A stretch of 64,000 nt of DNA from Methyloversatilis universalis FAM5 (GCF_000214035.2 NZ_AFHG01000042.1:1-64000); one strand, 5' to 3'. Positions 1 through 10,559 are shown, counted from the first letter of the stretch. Program-made: numbers and translations. Notes: a model not told the origin generated them from the letters alone.

Positions 1-1
1 A

Positions 2-451
2 CGGCTGGAACAGCGCATCGCCGCGCTGATCGGCGCCAGCGGCTGGAGTGACCCGTACCGGCGCATCCTGAAGGTCGAAGGCATCGGCGCACTCACCGCC
101 GCAGGCCTGTGCGCCACCTTCCACCGCGCCCGCTTCAGCGGCGGCGATGCCTTCATCGCCTTCCTGGGCCTGGATGTGACCGTGCGCCAATCGGGCACCC
201 AGCGCGGACGCGGCGCGCTCAGCAAGAAGGGGGATGCCGAGATGCGCCGTCTGCTCTATAACGCCGCCATGGCGGCCAGCCGCTCCAGCACCTGGCAACC
301 GTTCTACCAGCGCTTGCTCCAGCGCGGATTCAGCCGCACCCAGGCGCTGGTCGCTCTGGCAAGAAAGCTCGCACGGGTCGCCTTCTCGTTGATGAAGAAC
401 GCTTCCAACTACGTTCCTAAACAACACGAAAACGCTTGCGTTGGAACATAG
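2..451 (+). CDS. IS110-family transposase, C-terminal part (truncated by window edge)
   Basis: The frame is open from base 2 to a TAG at 449-451, so the N-terminal part lies outside the window. The visible 149 residues carry the IS116/IS110/IS902 C-terminal transposase domain: a helix-hairpin-helix-like stretch (ILKVEGIGALTAAGL), then FIAFLGLDVTVRQSGTQRG, the conserved LSKKGDAEMRRLLYNAA block and the ARKLARVAFSLMKN tail. IS110 elements usually lack terminal inverted repeats, and I see none in the 65 bp after the stop, so the right end of the element cannot be placed. The frame shows no internal break, so the gene may be intact outside the window. Confidence 0.85.
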   Translation, partial: RLEQRIAALIGASGWSDPYRRILKVEGIGALTAAGLCATFHRARFSGGDAFIAFLGLDVTVRQSGTQRGRGALSKKGDAEMRRLLYNAAMAASRSSTWQPFYQRLLQRGFSRTQALVALARKLARVAFSLMKNASNYVPKQHENACVGT

Positions 452-516
452 AATCTCCCACACACCCCGCTCAACCCTGCGCTTGAAACACCGCCCCCCG
501 CCCCGATCTGCGAAAG

Positions 517-1416
517 ATGGAATCGCTCTCCTCACTCCTTGCGCTGGGTGCGCTGCTGACGCTGCTGCTGTCAGCCGCGCTGTGGCTTATCACCACACCG
601 CTGCGCACCGCGCTGCGCCGTCGCAGGCTGGCGAACCAGCCCTTTCCGGCGGAATGGCGCCGGCTGCTGCAGCGACGGATGCCGGCCTGGCGACGCCTGC
701 CGCCTGACCTGCAGCGACGGCTGCGCCGCTGCATCCGCATCTTCATCGCCGAGAAGCGCTTCGTCGGCTGCGATGGCCTGGTGGTGAGCGAGGACATGAA
801 GGTGCTGATCGCCGCCCAGGCCTGTCTGCTGGTGCTGAACCGGCCGCTGGACGACCTCGCCGACGTGCGCGAAATCCTGCTCTATCCCAGCGCGTTCGCG
901 GTGCAGCGACGCGAAACCGACGCCAGCGGCGTCGAGCACTTCGGCCCGCGGGTGCATCTGGGCGAATCGTCGGCGCGCGGTCAGGTGGTGCTGGCCTGGG
1001 ACGCGGTACTGGCCGGCGCGGCCGACCCGGACGACGGTCACAACGTGGTCATCCACGAATTCGCGCACCAGCTCGACCAGCAGAACGGCGAGGCCAACGG
1101 CGCGCCGCCGATGCGGGGTGCCGCGCGCATCGCGCGCTGGGCGGCGGTGATGGGCGCGGCCTATGCGCTGCTGAACCAGCAGGTCGCGGCCGGCGAACCG
1201 CCGTCGCTCGACCCCTACGGCACGCACAGCCCGGCCGAATTCTTCGCGGTGGCCAGCGAAAGCTTCTTCGAGCGCCCGCATGCGCTGGCACGCGAACTGC
1301 CTGAGCTGTATGACGCGCTGCGCGAGTACTACCGGGCCGATCCGGTCATCTGGCAGATGACCGCGCTGGCGTCCGCCACCACCACACGGTTGCGTCCGCC
1401 GTCCTTGGCCCGGTAG
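517..1416 (+). CDS. mtfA: MtfA-type zinc metallopeptidase (M90 family)
   Basis: This is a 299-aa protein of the MtfA (Mlc titration factor A, DgsA anti-repressor) family. In enterobacteria MtfA binds the glucose repressor Mlc and has zinc-dependent aminopeptidase activity. The zinc motif HEFAH is at residues 180-184, followed by QLDQQNG, which is typical of the family. The first 28 residues are hydrophobic and probably form a membrane anchor. The ATG at 517 has only a weak AAAG upstream, so the start is moderately certain. The 3' end overlaps the convergent diguanylate cyclase gene by 88 bp. I see no mlc or PTS gene here, so a glucose-PTS role is not supported by context. Confidence 0.88.
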   Translation: MESLSSLLALGALLTLLLSAALWLITTPLRTALRRRRLANQPFPAEWRRLLQRRMPAWRRLPPDLQRRLRRCIRIFIAEKRFVGCDGLVVSEDMKVLIAAQACLLVLNRPLDDLADVREILLYPSAFAVQRRETDASGVEHFGPRVHLGESSARGQVVLAWDAVLAGAADPDDGHNVVIHEFAHQLDQQNGEANGAPPMRGAARIARWAAVMGAAYALLNQQVAAGEPPSLDPYGTHSPAEFFAVASESFFERPHALARELPELYDALREYYRADPVIWQMTALASATTTRLRPPSLAR

Positions 1417-2813
1417 AGGGCGTGGTCGGCGGCGTCGACCAGCTGCGCCGACCGCACCGTGGCGCGGCTGCCCATCCCCGGCGCCGGGTTGAAGGTCGCC
1501 ACACCCACGCTGACCGTCACCACCGGACTGACGCTGGAATCCTCGTGTGGCACCGCGCGCTCGCGCACTGCGGCGCACATGGCTTCCGCCAGCAGCTGCG
1601 CATCGTCGCCGGCGGTATCCGGCAGCAGCACCGCGAATTCCTCGCCGCCGTAGCGCGCCACCACATCGGACGCCCGTCGGGTGCAGCCGGCCAGTACCGC
1701 CGACACCGCCTTCAGACAGTGGTCACCCGCGATGTGGCCGTAGCGGTCGTTGAAGTGCTTGAAGAAATCGACGTCCAGCATCAGCAGCGAAAGCGGCAGT
1801 CCGCTGCGCTGCGCGCGCCGCCATTCGCGACCCAGCATGAGGTCGAAATGACGGCGGTTGGCGACGCCGGTCAGCCCGTCCTGGGCGCTGCGGCGCTCCA
1901 GCTCGTCGGCGCGCTGCTGCATGCGTTCGTGCGCCCGGCCGAGCAGCGCGTACAGCCGGCCGTTCTCGATCAGCAGCGCGATCAGCACAAGACTGGCCGC
2001 GATCAGCCCGTTCACCCGGCCGACATAGAAACCGAGGTCGTAGCGGGCGTTGTTGAACAGCGCCGCCATTGAAACCTCCAGCACCAGGGTGATGAGGGTC
2101 ACGATGAGCCAGAGGTCGAGCGCAGCCTGCGGGCGCTTGCGCAGCAGCAGCCCCAGCGCGGCCATGTTCAGCAGCCACGGGAGCCAGATCACCCAGTGGC
2201 GGTCGCTTGCGTAGTCCTGCCTGTCCTGCATGAGCGCCGGCAGCATCGCGTCGCTGCTCAGCGCCAGCGCCAGCGCGCACGCGGACGCCAGCAGCGACAC
2301 CGCGATGTGGCGGTAGATGGACGGACGCGGCCGGTCGGCGTCGGCCACCGCCTCGCGCTCACGCTGGGCCTCCCTCACGTACAGCAGCACGAACAGCGGA
2401 AAGCCGCCGTGCCACAGCTGATAGATCCAGGCCGTGGTCTGCCGCCCGGCGCCGAGCAGTCCGGACGGTGCGAACAGACCGGGAAAGGTAAACATGTGCG
2501 GCACGATGAGTACCGACACGAACAGGAAGCCGTCAGCCAGCAGCATCAGCGCGCGCGAGCGCAGCGTGTGGCCGTGGCTGTAGAGAAGTACGGCGGTGAT
2601 CAGGTAGACGACGAACAGCGCCGCGTCATACATCGCCATGAAGGCCGGGTACTGGGGCAGCGGCATGCGCAGGAACGGCAGGCTGAGCGCGAACAGCAGC
2701 ATCGAGAACAGCACGACGAAGCGGATCAGCCGGATTTCGCCGGGCCCGGCCGGATGCGTGGACATCAGTGCGGGAACGCGACCGCTCGCCCCCCTTCTTC
2801 TTTTGATCAACAT
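1329..2813 (-). CDS. MASE4-GGDEF diguanylate cyclase
   Basis: A predicted membrane-bound enzyme that makes cyclic-di-GMP from two GTP. The N-terminal half holds several transmembrane helices with the MASE4 sensor signature (FPGLFAPSGLLGAG, then QTTAWIYQLWH). The C-terminal GGDEF domain starts near DGLTGVANRRHFD, has the active GGEEF motif near residue 389, and has an inhibitory I-site RASD five residues before it. It should therefore be catalytically active and feedback-inhibited. The chosen ATG (2813) has GGCGG upstream; an upstream in-frame start at 2894 and a downstream ATG at 2765 are alternatives. It ends inside the 3' end of convergent mtfA. The environmental signal is unknown. Confidence 0.88.
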   Translation of the reverse strand: MLIKRRRGASGRVPALMSTHPAGPGEIRLIRFVVLFSMLLFALSLPFLRMPLPQYPAFMAMYDAALFVVYLITAVLLYSHGHTLRSRALMLLADGFLFVSVLIVPHMFTFPGLFAPSGLLGAGRQTTAWIYQLWHGGFPLFVLLYVREAQREREAVADADRPRPSIYRHIAVSLLASACALALALSSDAMLPALMQDRQDYASDRHWVIWLPWLLNMAALGLLLRKRPQAALDLWLIVTLITLVLEVSMAALFNNARYDLGFYVGRVNGLIAASLVLIALLIENGRLYALLGRAHERMQQRADELERRSAQDGLTGVANRRHFDLMLGREWRRAQRSGLPLSLLMLDVDFFKHFNDRYGHIAGDHCLKAVSAVLAGCTRRASDVVARYGGEEFAVLLPDTAGDDAQLLAEAMCAAVRERAVPHEDSSVSPVVTVSVGVATFNPAPGMGSRATVRSAQLVDAADHALYRAKDGGRNRVVVADASAVICQMTGSAR

Positions 2814-3049
2814 GTCGAGTCCGCCGGTGATCCGGCGCCGCTGAACAGTGCCCGCGCATGTGTCCGCACGGGTCGCCGGCCGGCCTCGCCGCATCGGTAC
2901 CGTGTCCCCGCGGTACCGTCCATCGCGCCCCGCCCTCCCGTGAGCGGACGCTCAAACCCAATCTACACCCGGGTATCGGGAAATATTCCCGACCTGGATC
3001 AAAATGTCTTACCGCAGCGCAACAGTAGAGACAAAAGCAACCATTTTTT

Positions 3050-3721
3050 TCAGAGTCGGCCGTCGTGCAGCGCGCTGGCGACCAGCACCGCCGGTACGCC
3101 GGCCGCGTCCAGCGCGGCCAGATCGGCGGCATCGCGCACGCCGCCGGCGGCGATGACCGACACCTGCGGCCGTAGCGCGCGCAGGCGCGCGATCAGCGCC
3201 AGATCCGGGCCTGAGTCGGCGCCGACCCGCGCCAGCTCCATTGCGATCACCCGCGCCGGCCAGCCCGTGGCGTCATGCGCCCAGGCGGGTCCGAGCGGCA
3301 GCCCGCCGCGGTGGTCCAGCGACAGCAGCGCCGGTACGCCGGTCGCGGCCAGGGTGGCCAGCGCAGCCGGCTCGGTCAGGGTTTCGCTGCCCAGTATGGG
3401 CAGGGCGCCGGTGGCCGCATGCAGCGCGCGGGCCGCGGCGGCGCCGGCGAAACCGCCATCGACCCAGAACTCGATCGCCGGATGGCGCGCGACCAGCGCG
3501 GCAATCTGCGCCCGGTGGTCGCCCAGCCCGCGTATCGCGTCGAGGTCGGCGATGTACAGATGACCGGCGCCGGTGGCCGCGATCAGCGCATCCACCACCG
3601 CTTCGGGCGCGCAGCCCTCGACCAGGCGGGAGCGCAGTGGCTGGTAAGCTTGCCGGTCGCCGCGGCGTGCGTGAACGACCTGACCTTGCATCAGATCGAT
3701 CACAGGAATCAGTTCAGGCAC
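3050..3721 (-). CDS. HisA-like TIM-barrel protein of the C1-cofactor gene cluster (COG1411-like)
   Basis: A 223-aa protein of the HisA/HisF (beta/alpha)8-barrel superfamily. It opens with IPVIDLMQGQVVHARRGD, keeps the barrel Asp residues (VIDL and LLSLDHRGG), and ends with the phosphate-binding type sequence VIAAGGVRDAADL. It diverges from canonical HisA and resembles the HisA-related proteins found in archaea and in methylotrophs beside tetrahydromethanopterin or methylofuran genes. It starts at a GTG (3721), only 13 bp from the divergent ATP-grasp gene, so the two probably share a very compact promoter region. A role in making the C1 carrier cofactor is inferred from context; the reaction is unknown to me. 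Confidence 0.75.
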   Translation of the reverse strand: MPELIPVIDLMQGQVVHARRGDRQAYQPLRSRLVEGCAPEAVVDALIAATGAGHLYIADLDAIRGLGDHRAQIAALVARHPAIEFWVDGGFAGAAAARALHAATGALPILGSETLTEPAALATLAATGVPALLSLDHRGGLPLGPAWAHDATGWPARVIAMELARVGADSGPDLALIARLRALRPQVSVIAAGGVRDAADLAALDAAGVPAVLVASALHDGRL

Positions 3722-3734
3722 AAGAAAATCCCAT

Positions 3735-4736
3735 ATGAATCAATGCATTTTCGTTTTCGAGTTTATCACCGGCGGCGGTCTGGCCAGTGCGCCGCTGCCG
3801 CCCTCGCTCGCACGCGAAGGGGCACTGATGCGCGACGCGCTGCTGCGCGACGCACTCGACCTGCCGGACACCACGGTACTCACGCTGCACGACACGCGGC
3901 TCGACCTGCCTGCGCATCCTGAGGCGGAACGGATTCCGGTCACCGAAGCCGCCCGTTTCGACGCCGCCTTCGATGCGGCGCTGACGCGCGCCGATGCGGT
4001 GCTGGTGGTGGCACCGGAAACCGGCGGCGTGCTGGCGGCGCTGGCCGCCCGGGTGGAAGCCGCCGGCCGCCCGCTGCTCGGCTGCGACAGCGCGACCAGC
4101 GCGCTCGCTGCATCGAAATCGCGCACCGCGCGTGCGCTGGCCCGCGCCGGCATCGCGGTGCTGCCTCACTACACCGACCCGGACACCCTGCCCGATATTC
4201 TCGGCGCCTGGGCAGTGAAGCCGGACGACGGCGCCGGCTGCGACGACCTGCAGCGCCTGCCCGACCGCGCGGCCGCCGCCGAGGCACTGCGCGCAGCACC
4301 CGGCGGTCGCGTCGCCCAGCCCTGGCTGGAAGGTGAAGCCTGCAGCATGAATCTGCTGTGCGTACGCGGGCACGCAGTGCTGCTGTCGGTGAACCGCCAG
4401 GTGCTCGCCGACAATGGCGGCCGCATCACGCTGGCCGCGCTGGCGGTCGGCGACATTCCGGCTTCGCCCGCGCACGAACGCCTCGCGGAGCGCATCGCGG
4501 CCACCCTGCCCGGCCTGCTCGGTCCGGTAGGCGTGGATTTCGTCGACACCGACGACGGCCCGGTGGTGGTGGAAATCAATCCGCGCATGAGCACCTCGGC
4601 CTGTGCGCTGCGCGACGCCACAGGCATCAATCTGATCGCGGCAACGCTGGACGCCCTGCGGCGCGGCCGCCTGCCCCAGCCCGCCACCCCGCGGCCGCAG
4701 CGCATCGTGCTGGCCCCTGCACGGGAGGCGGCATGA
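3735..4736 (+). CDS. ATP-grasp ligase, MfnD-like (tyramine/tyrosine-glutamate ligase family)
   Basis: A 333-aa ATP-grasp protein (COG1821-like). The opening FVFEFITGGGL, the nucleotide-binding AVKPDDGAGCDDL and the metal-binding VEINPRMSTSACALR identify the fold. In methanogens the homologue MfnD joins glutamate to tyramine during methanofuran synthesis. Methylotrophic bacteria make methylofuran, which carries tyrosine and polyglutamate, so an analogous ligase step is the likely job here (inference). It is the first gene of a three-gene plus-strand operon and its TGA overlaps the next ATG (ATGA). The start at 3735 lies 13 bp from the divergent HisA-like gene and I see no strong ribosome-binding site. 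Confidence 0.8.
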   Translation: MNQCIFVFEFITGGGLASAPLPPSLAREGALMRDALLRDALDLPDTTVLTLHDTRLDLPAHPEAERIPVTEAARFDAAFDAALTRADAVLVVAPETGGVLAALAARVEAAGRPLLGCDSATSALAASKSRTARALARAGIAVLPHYTDPDTLPDILGAWAVKPDDGAGCDDLQRLPDRAAAAEALRAAPGGRVAQPWLEGEACSMNLLCVRGHAVLLSVNRQVLADNGGRITLAALAVGDIPASPAHERLAERIAATLPGLLGPVGVDFVDTDDGPVVVEINPRMSTSACALRDATGINLIAATLDALRRGRLPQPATPRPQRIVLAPAREAA

Positions 4737-5764
4737 GCGCCGTGCGCATCGGCTGGGACATCGGCGGCGCCCATGTGAAGGCGGCGCGGGTAATCGACGG
4801 ACAGGTGAGCGGCGTGGTGCAGGTGGCCTGCCCGCTGTGGCAGGGTCTGGACAGGCTGGATGCCGCCGTCGCCGAAGTGCTGTCGGTGCTGGGCGAGGCG
4901 CCGCAGCATGCGATCACCATGACCGGCGAAATGACCGACCTGTTCGCCTCGCGCGCCGACGGCGTGGCCGGCATCGCGCAGCGCATGCGCACGCGTCTGC
5001 GCGGCGACATCGCGCTGTACGCCGGCCGCGCCGGCTGGGCGGCGGTCGAGAGCGCGCACGCCCACGCAGACGACATCGCCTCGGCCAACTGGCTGGCCAC
5101 CGCGGCCTGGATCGCCACCCGGCTGCCCCAGGCACTGCTGGCCGACATCGGCAGCACCACCAGCGATCTCATCGTCATCGACGGGGGCGTGGCCACCGCC
5201 AGCCGCACCGACGCCGATCGTCTGATCAGCGGCGAACTGGTCTATGCCGGCGTCGTCCGCACGCCGCTGATGGCGCTGGCTTCCGCCATCGAATTCCGCG
5301 GCCGGCGGCACCGGCTGATGGCCGAATACTTCGCCACCAGTGCCGACGTGTGGCGTCTGCTGGGCGAACTGCCGGACCATGCCGACCAGTATCCGGCGGC
5401 CGACGGTGGCGCCAAGACACCGGAAGCCTGCGCGCGCCGGCTGGCCCGCATGATAGGTCGTGACCTCGACGAAGGTTCGATGGACGACTGGCGCGCGCTC
5501 GCCGCCGCCTTTGCCAACGCCCAGCTCGGCGCGCTGGTCGATGCCTGCCGCGGCCTGCCGGGCATGCGTACGCTGGCTGCCGACGCGCCGGTCGTGTGCG
5601 CCGGCGCCGGCCGCTTCGTCGCGGCCCGCCTCGCCCGCGCGCTCGGCCGTCCGACGCTCGCGCTGGGCGAACTGCTGCGCGAACTCGCCCCCGACTGCGC
5701 GGACGACGCCACCACCTGCGCGCCGGCGGTCGCGGTCGCGCTGCTCGCGACGGACGCCGGATGA
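4733..5764 (+). CDS. H4MPT-linked C1 transfer pathway protein (COG1548, MfnF-like)
   Basis: A 343-aa protein of the actin-like/hydantoinase ATPase superfamily. The first phosphate motif is IGWDIGGAHVKAA at the N-terminus and the second is LADIGSTTSDLIVIDGG near residues 140-156. This is the family annotated as probable H4MPT-linked C1 transfer pathway protein. To my knowledge an archaeal member, MfnF, performs a late coupling step in methanofuran synthesis. The start was placed at the ATG (4733) that overlaps the upstream stop codon and follows GGGAGGCGGC; a longer open frame upstream is only the shadow of the ATP-grasp gene. Translational coupling with its neighbour supports a shared pathway. 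Confidence 0.8.
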   Translation: MSAVRIGWDIGGAHVKAARVIDGQVSGVVQVACPLWQGLDRLDAAVAEVLSVLGEAPQHAITMTGEMTDLFASRADGVAGIAQRMRTRLRGDIALYAGRAGWAAVESAHAHADDIASANWLATAAWIATRLPQALLADIGSTTSDLIVIDGGVATASRTDADRLISGELVYAGVVRTPLMALASAIEFRGRRHRLMAEYFATSADVWRLLGELPDHADQYPAADGGAKTPEACARRLARMIGRDLDEGSMDDWRALAAAFANAQLGALVDACRGLPGMRTLAADAPVVCAGAGRFVAARLARALGRPTLALGELLRELAPDCADDATTCAPAVAVALLATDAG

Positions 5765-5801
5765 CCTGGCTGCCCCGGCCTCACCGGAACCTCACGCCAC
5801 G

Positions 5802-6371
5802 ATGAGCGCACCCCGCGTCATCAAGCTCGGCGGCAGCCTGCTGAGCGATGCGCAGGACGGCCGCCTGCGCCGCTGGTGCGAGCGGCTGACCGGCGAACTG
5901 GCCGGACAGGCGGTCATCGTGCCCGGCGGCGGTCCGTATGCCGACGCGGTCCGCGCGGCGCAGGCCGACTGGGCCTTTTCGGACGATGCGGCGCATCGCA
6001 TGGCGTTGCGCGCGATGGATCAGTGCGGGCTGATGCTGTGCGACCTGTATCCACGCCTCGTCGCGTGCGACGACGCGGTCGCGCTGGCCGCGCTGTGCGC
6101 CGCCGGCCGCACGCCGGTGTGGCTGCCGGCCCGCGAACTCGACCTCGATGCCACGCTGCCGCGCGACTGGACCGTCACTTCGGACAGCATCGCGGTCTGG
6201 CTGGCCGCGCGCATCGGCAGTCCGGAAGTGGAGCTGGTGAAATCCTGTGCGCTGCCGGACGCCGACCTCGCCGCACTGGCCGCGCTCGGCATCATCGACT
6301 GCCACCTGCCCACGCTCGCCGCGCGCACCGGCGTGGCGGTCCGGCTGATTCAGGCCGACGCGCTGCCGTAA
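5802..6371 (+). CDS. Amino-acid-kinase family protein, MfnE-like
   Basis: A 189-aa kinase of the aspartokinase/uridylate-kinase fold (COG2054-like). It begins VIKLGGSLLSDAQDG, then has the nucleotide loop VIVPGGGPYADAVR and a later TSDSIAVWLA segment. Archaeal MfnE phosphorylates aminomethyl-furan-methyl phosphate in methanofuran synthesis, and a matching step in methylofuran synthesis is the likely role here. The ATG at 5802 was chosen because the protein then begins with the family's first beta strand; upstream frame belongs to the previous gene. It lies 37 bp after the COG1548 gene and closes the operon. Confidence 0.78.
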   Translation: MSAPRVIKLGGSLLSDAQDGRLRRWCERLTGELAGQAVIVPGGGPYADAVRAAQADWAFSDDAAHRMALRAMDQCGLMLCDLYPRLVACDDAVALAALCAAGRTPVWLPARELDLDATLPRDWTVTSDSIAVWLAARIGSPEVELVKSCALPDADLAALAALGIIDCHLPTLAARTGVAVRLIQADALP

Positions 6372-9005
<2,634 letters not shown>

Positions 9006-9040
9006 GGCTGGTCCGCCGCGCGAGAGCGCGGTGTGCGCTC

Positions 9041-9079
9041 AAGGCCCGCTCCCGCATCCGCGGGGCGGGCCTTTTCTTT
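9041..9079 (+). terminator. Intrinsic terminator after katG
   Basis: A stem AAGGCCCGC (9041-9049) pairs with GCGGGCCTT (9065-9073) and runs straight into TTTTCTTT. It lies 35 bp after the katG stop. Confidence 0.85.
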
Positions 9080-9097
9080 CAACCCCACACGGTCCCG

Positions 9098-9123
9098 GTG
9101 GGAGCGGCGCCTTCGCCGCGATG
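9098..9123 (+). repeat. REP-like element copy 1
   Basis: GTGGGAGCGGCGCC followed by TTCGCCGCGATGG. The same GTGGGAGCGGCGCC-YTCGCCGCGAT core recurs at 16189, inverted at 16253 and inverted at 22504, with degenerate copies near 10635. Each copy has an internal GGCG/CGCC palindrome. These resemble REP palindromes of proteobacteria, scattered only between genes. Confidence 0.65.
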
Positions 9124-9326
9124 GAAAACGAACCGGCTACCGTCTTGTAGTGTTCTGCCGACCATCACAAGGAGGATCTGTAAGGCTGATGGAATAATCA
9201 GTTTGGGGAGAAAAACGGCTTGGTAGCAGGTTGAACCCATCACCAACCGCGTAGTTTTCCGTCTGTCAGACGAAGTCCGACAGACTTCGGACCAAGGTGT
9301 GCAGCAATTGTGGCCAGGAGAGGGAA

Positions 9327-9923
9327 GTGAACGAAGGAGGGATTGTTGAGGTTCGGCAGGAGCGCAACTACGCACCGCACAAGAATTTAATGATCATCGC
9401 ACGCGATTCTGAGCAAGCCTGCCGACCGGATCCTCAGGGAAATCCTTCACCTGCGTGGCAGTCGCACGCCGCGGTCGCGATGACGTTCACTGCGCTCGCG
9501 CTTGAGGGGCTTGCGAATACTCTTGGGGTCGCTCTGTGTCCTACCTGGATCGACACGTACGAGCGAAAGCCACTCGACGACAAGTTCAAGGCGATCAGGC
9601 GGTTGCTCGGGATCAATATCGACTGGAACAAACACCCTTGGAGCAGCCTGACGAATCTCATTGAATTTCGGCATGCCATGGTGCATCCGAAGCATGAGCT
9701 TGTGGTCGAAGGGCCATTTACGGCTGCGGCGGAGCATCTTCCGGAATTCCTAGATTTTCCGCTCTCATCCGTGGAGCGGGCGATGACGCCGGAAAACGCG
9801 CTTCTTGCAATCAGGACCTTCGACGATATTTTTGATGTTCTCTATCAGGCAACGCCTGAGCACACCCGGCTCGCTGCGTTCCACGACAACACGCGAAGTT
9901 CGAGGAAACTTTTGCGCTCCTGA
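9327..9923 (+). CDS. Uncharacterised HEPN-like protein
   Basis: I do not recognise this family with certainty. The 198-aa protein starts at a GTG (9327) that follows AGGAGAGG; an upstream in-frame ATG at 9297 lacks a ribosome-binding site. It appears mostly alpha-helical. The segment LIEFRHAMVHPKHE contains Arg115-x4-His120, which fits the R-X4-6-H motif of HEPN ribonuclease-like domains used in defence and toxin systems. The gene uses more A/T-rich codons than its neighbours and sits beside a toxin-antitoxin pair, which suggests acquisition by transfer. No nucleotidyltransferase (MNT) partner is adjacent. It may be a lone HEPN toxin, a defence remnant, or something unrelated. Confidence 0.55.
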   Translation: MNEGGIVEVRQERNYAPHKNLMIIARDSEQACRPDPQGNPSPAWQSHAAVAMTFTALALEGLANTLGVALCPTWIDTYERKPLDDKFKAIRRLLGINIDWNKHPWSSLTNLIEFRHAMVHPKHELVVEGPFTAAAEHLPEFLDFPLSSVERAMTPENALLAIRTFDDIFDVLYQATPEHTRLAAFHDNTRSSRKLLRS

Positions 9924-9954
9924 CTGCCGCTCCCTCTGGCCCTCCACGCTGGCA

Positions 9955-10263
9955 TCAGTAATAGTCGTCCTCCCGCTGATGCCTGACCGCCAGCACGGTG
10001 ACGGTTTCGTCGTTCTCGATTTCGTACAGCGCGACATACCCACTTGCTCCGAACGGAATGACGATTTCGCGGATGAAGGGGTTGCCGGGCACCGCCTTGC
10101 GAAAGCTGAAGGGCATGAACTCAAGGCTGCGGAGGGCCTTGCGTATCGCGTCCAGCGCGCGCTCCGCCAGTAAGAAATCGGCCGGGTCCCGCTCCAGCAG
10201 AAACTGAAACAGCCGGACCAGATCCGCTTCCGCTTCTTCGGTAAAGCGGAGGCGGTAAGTCAT
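9955..10263 (-). CDS. ParE/RelE-family toxin
   Basis: A 102-aa basic protein of the ParE/RelE toxin superfamily. It begins YRLRFTEEAEADLVRLFQF, has the central FRKAVPGNPFIREIVIPFG and ends in the strand VTVLAVRHQREDDYY. ParE-type members poison DNA gyrase while RelE-type members cut mRNA; sequence alone suggests the ParE group but does not prove the target. Its ATG overlaps the TGA of the upstream antitoxin gene by 4 bp, the usual arrangement of co-translated toxin-antitoxin pairs. Its expression should be controlled by the palindrome upstream of the antitoxin. Confidence 0.85.
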   Translation of the reverse strand: MTYRLRFTEEAEADLVRLFQFLLERDPADFLLAERALDAIRKALRSLEFMPFSFRKAVPGNPFIREIVIPFGASGYVALYEIENDETVTVLAVRHQREDDYY

Positions 10264-10526
10264 CTGCCCGCTTTCGCTTCGGCGAGCATCCTGTCCAGAC
10301 GCGCCACGACGTCGTCGGCCTGCGTGTAGCGTCCGGTTTCGCGTGCGCGGTCGCGCGAGGCGAGGCCACAGGCGAGAAATTCGGTCTGCATCTGACGCCG
10401 AGCGATACTTTCGCGGATCGACGCCTCGACAAAGCTGGAGAGGGTTTCTCCCTCCTGCAGCACTTTTTCGGCCGCTTCTCTCAATTCAGGCTCGACGCGC
10501 AGTGACGGAATGGTGGCGGTTTTCAT
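10260..10526 (-). CDS. Antitoxin, ribbon-helix-helix type (YlcI/YnfO-like)
   Basis: An 88-aa protein starting MKTATIPSLRVEPELREAA, with the short N-terminal strand and two helices expected of a ribbon-helix-helix DNA-binding antitoxin (LRVEPELREAAEKVLQEGET, then LSSFVEASI). The C-terminal part (TQADDVVARLDRMLAEAKAG) probably wraps the toxin. The start at 10526 follows GAGGCTTCC, a moderate ribosome-binding site. A near-perfect 22-bp palindrome lies just upstream and is the likely operator for autorepression. Toxin and antitoxin overlap by 4 bp. Confidence 0.82.
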   Translation of the reverse strand: MKTATIPSLRVEPELREAAEKVLQEGETLSSFVEASIRESIARRQMQTEFLACGLASRDRARETGRYTQADDVVARLDRMLAEAKAGR

Positions 10527-10537
10527 CGGAAGCCTCT

Positions 10538-10559
10538 TTGCATTGCAGTTGCGATGCAA
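10538..10559 (-). promoter_or_regulatory. Palindromic operator of the toxin-antitoxin operon
   Basis: TTGCATTGCAG/TTGCGATGCAA forms a 22-bp dyad in which 18 of 22 bases pair, lying 11 bp upstream of the antitoxin start. Ribbon-helix-helix antitoxins typically bind such sites over their own promoter. Confidence 0.6.

Noticed and set aside
571-1578. Minus-strand open frame opposite mtfA
   Set aside because: Arg/Gly/Gln-rich antisense shadow; mtfA on the other strand has the HEFAH zinc motif.
9041-9123. CRISPR-like or phage attachment repeat after katG
   Set aside because: The first part is an ordinary terminator and the second is a REP-like palindrome. There are no regularly spaced direct repeats.
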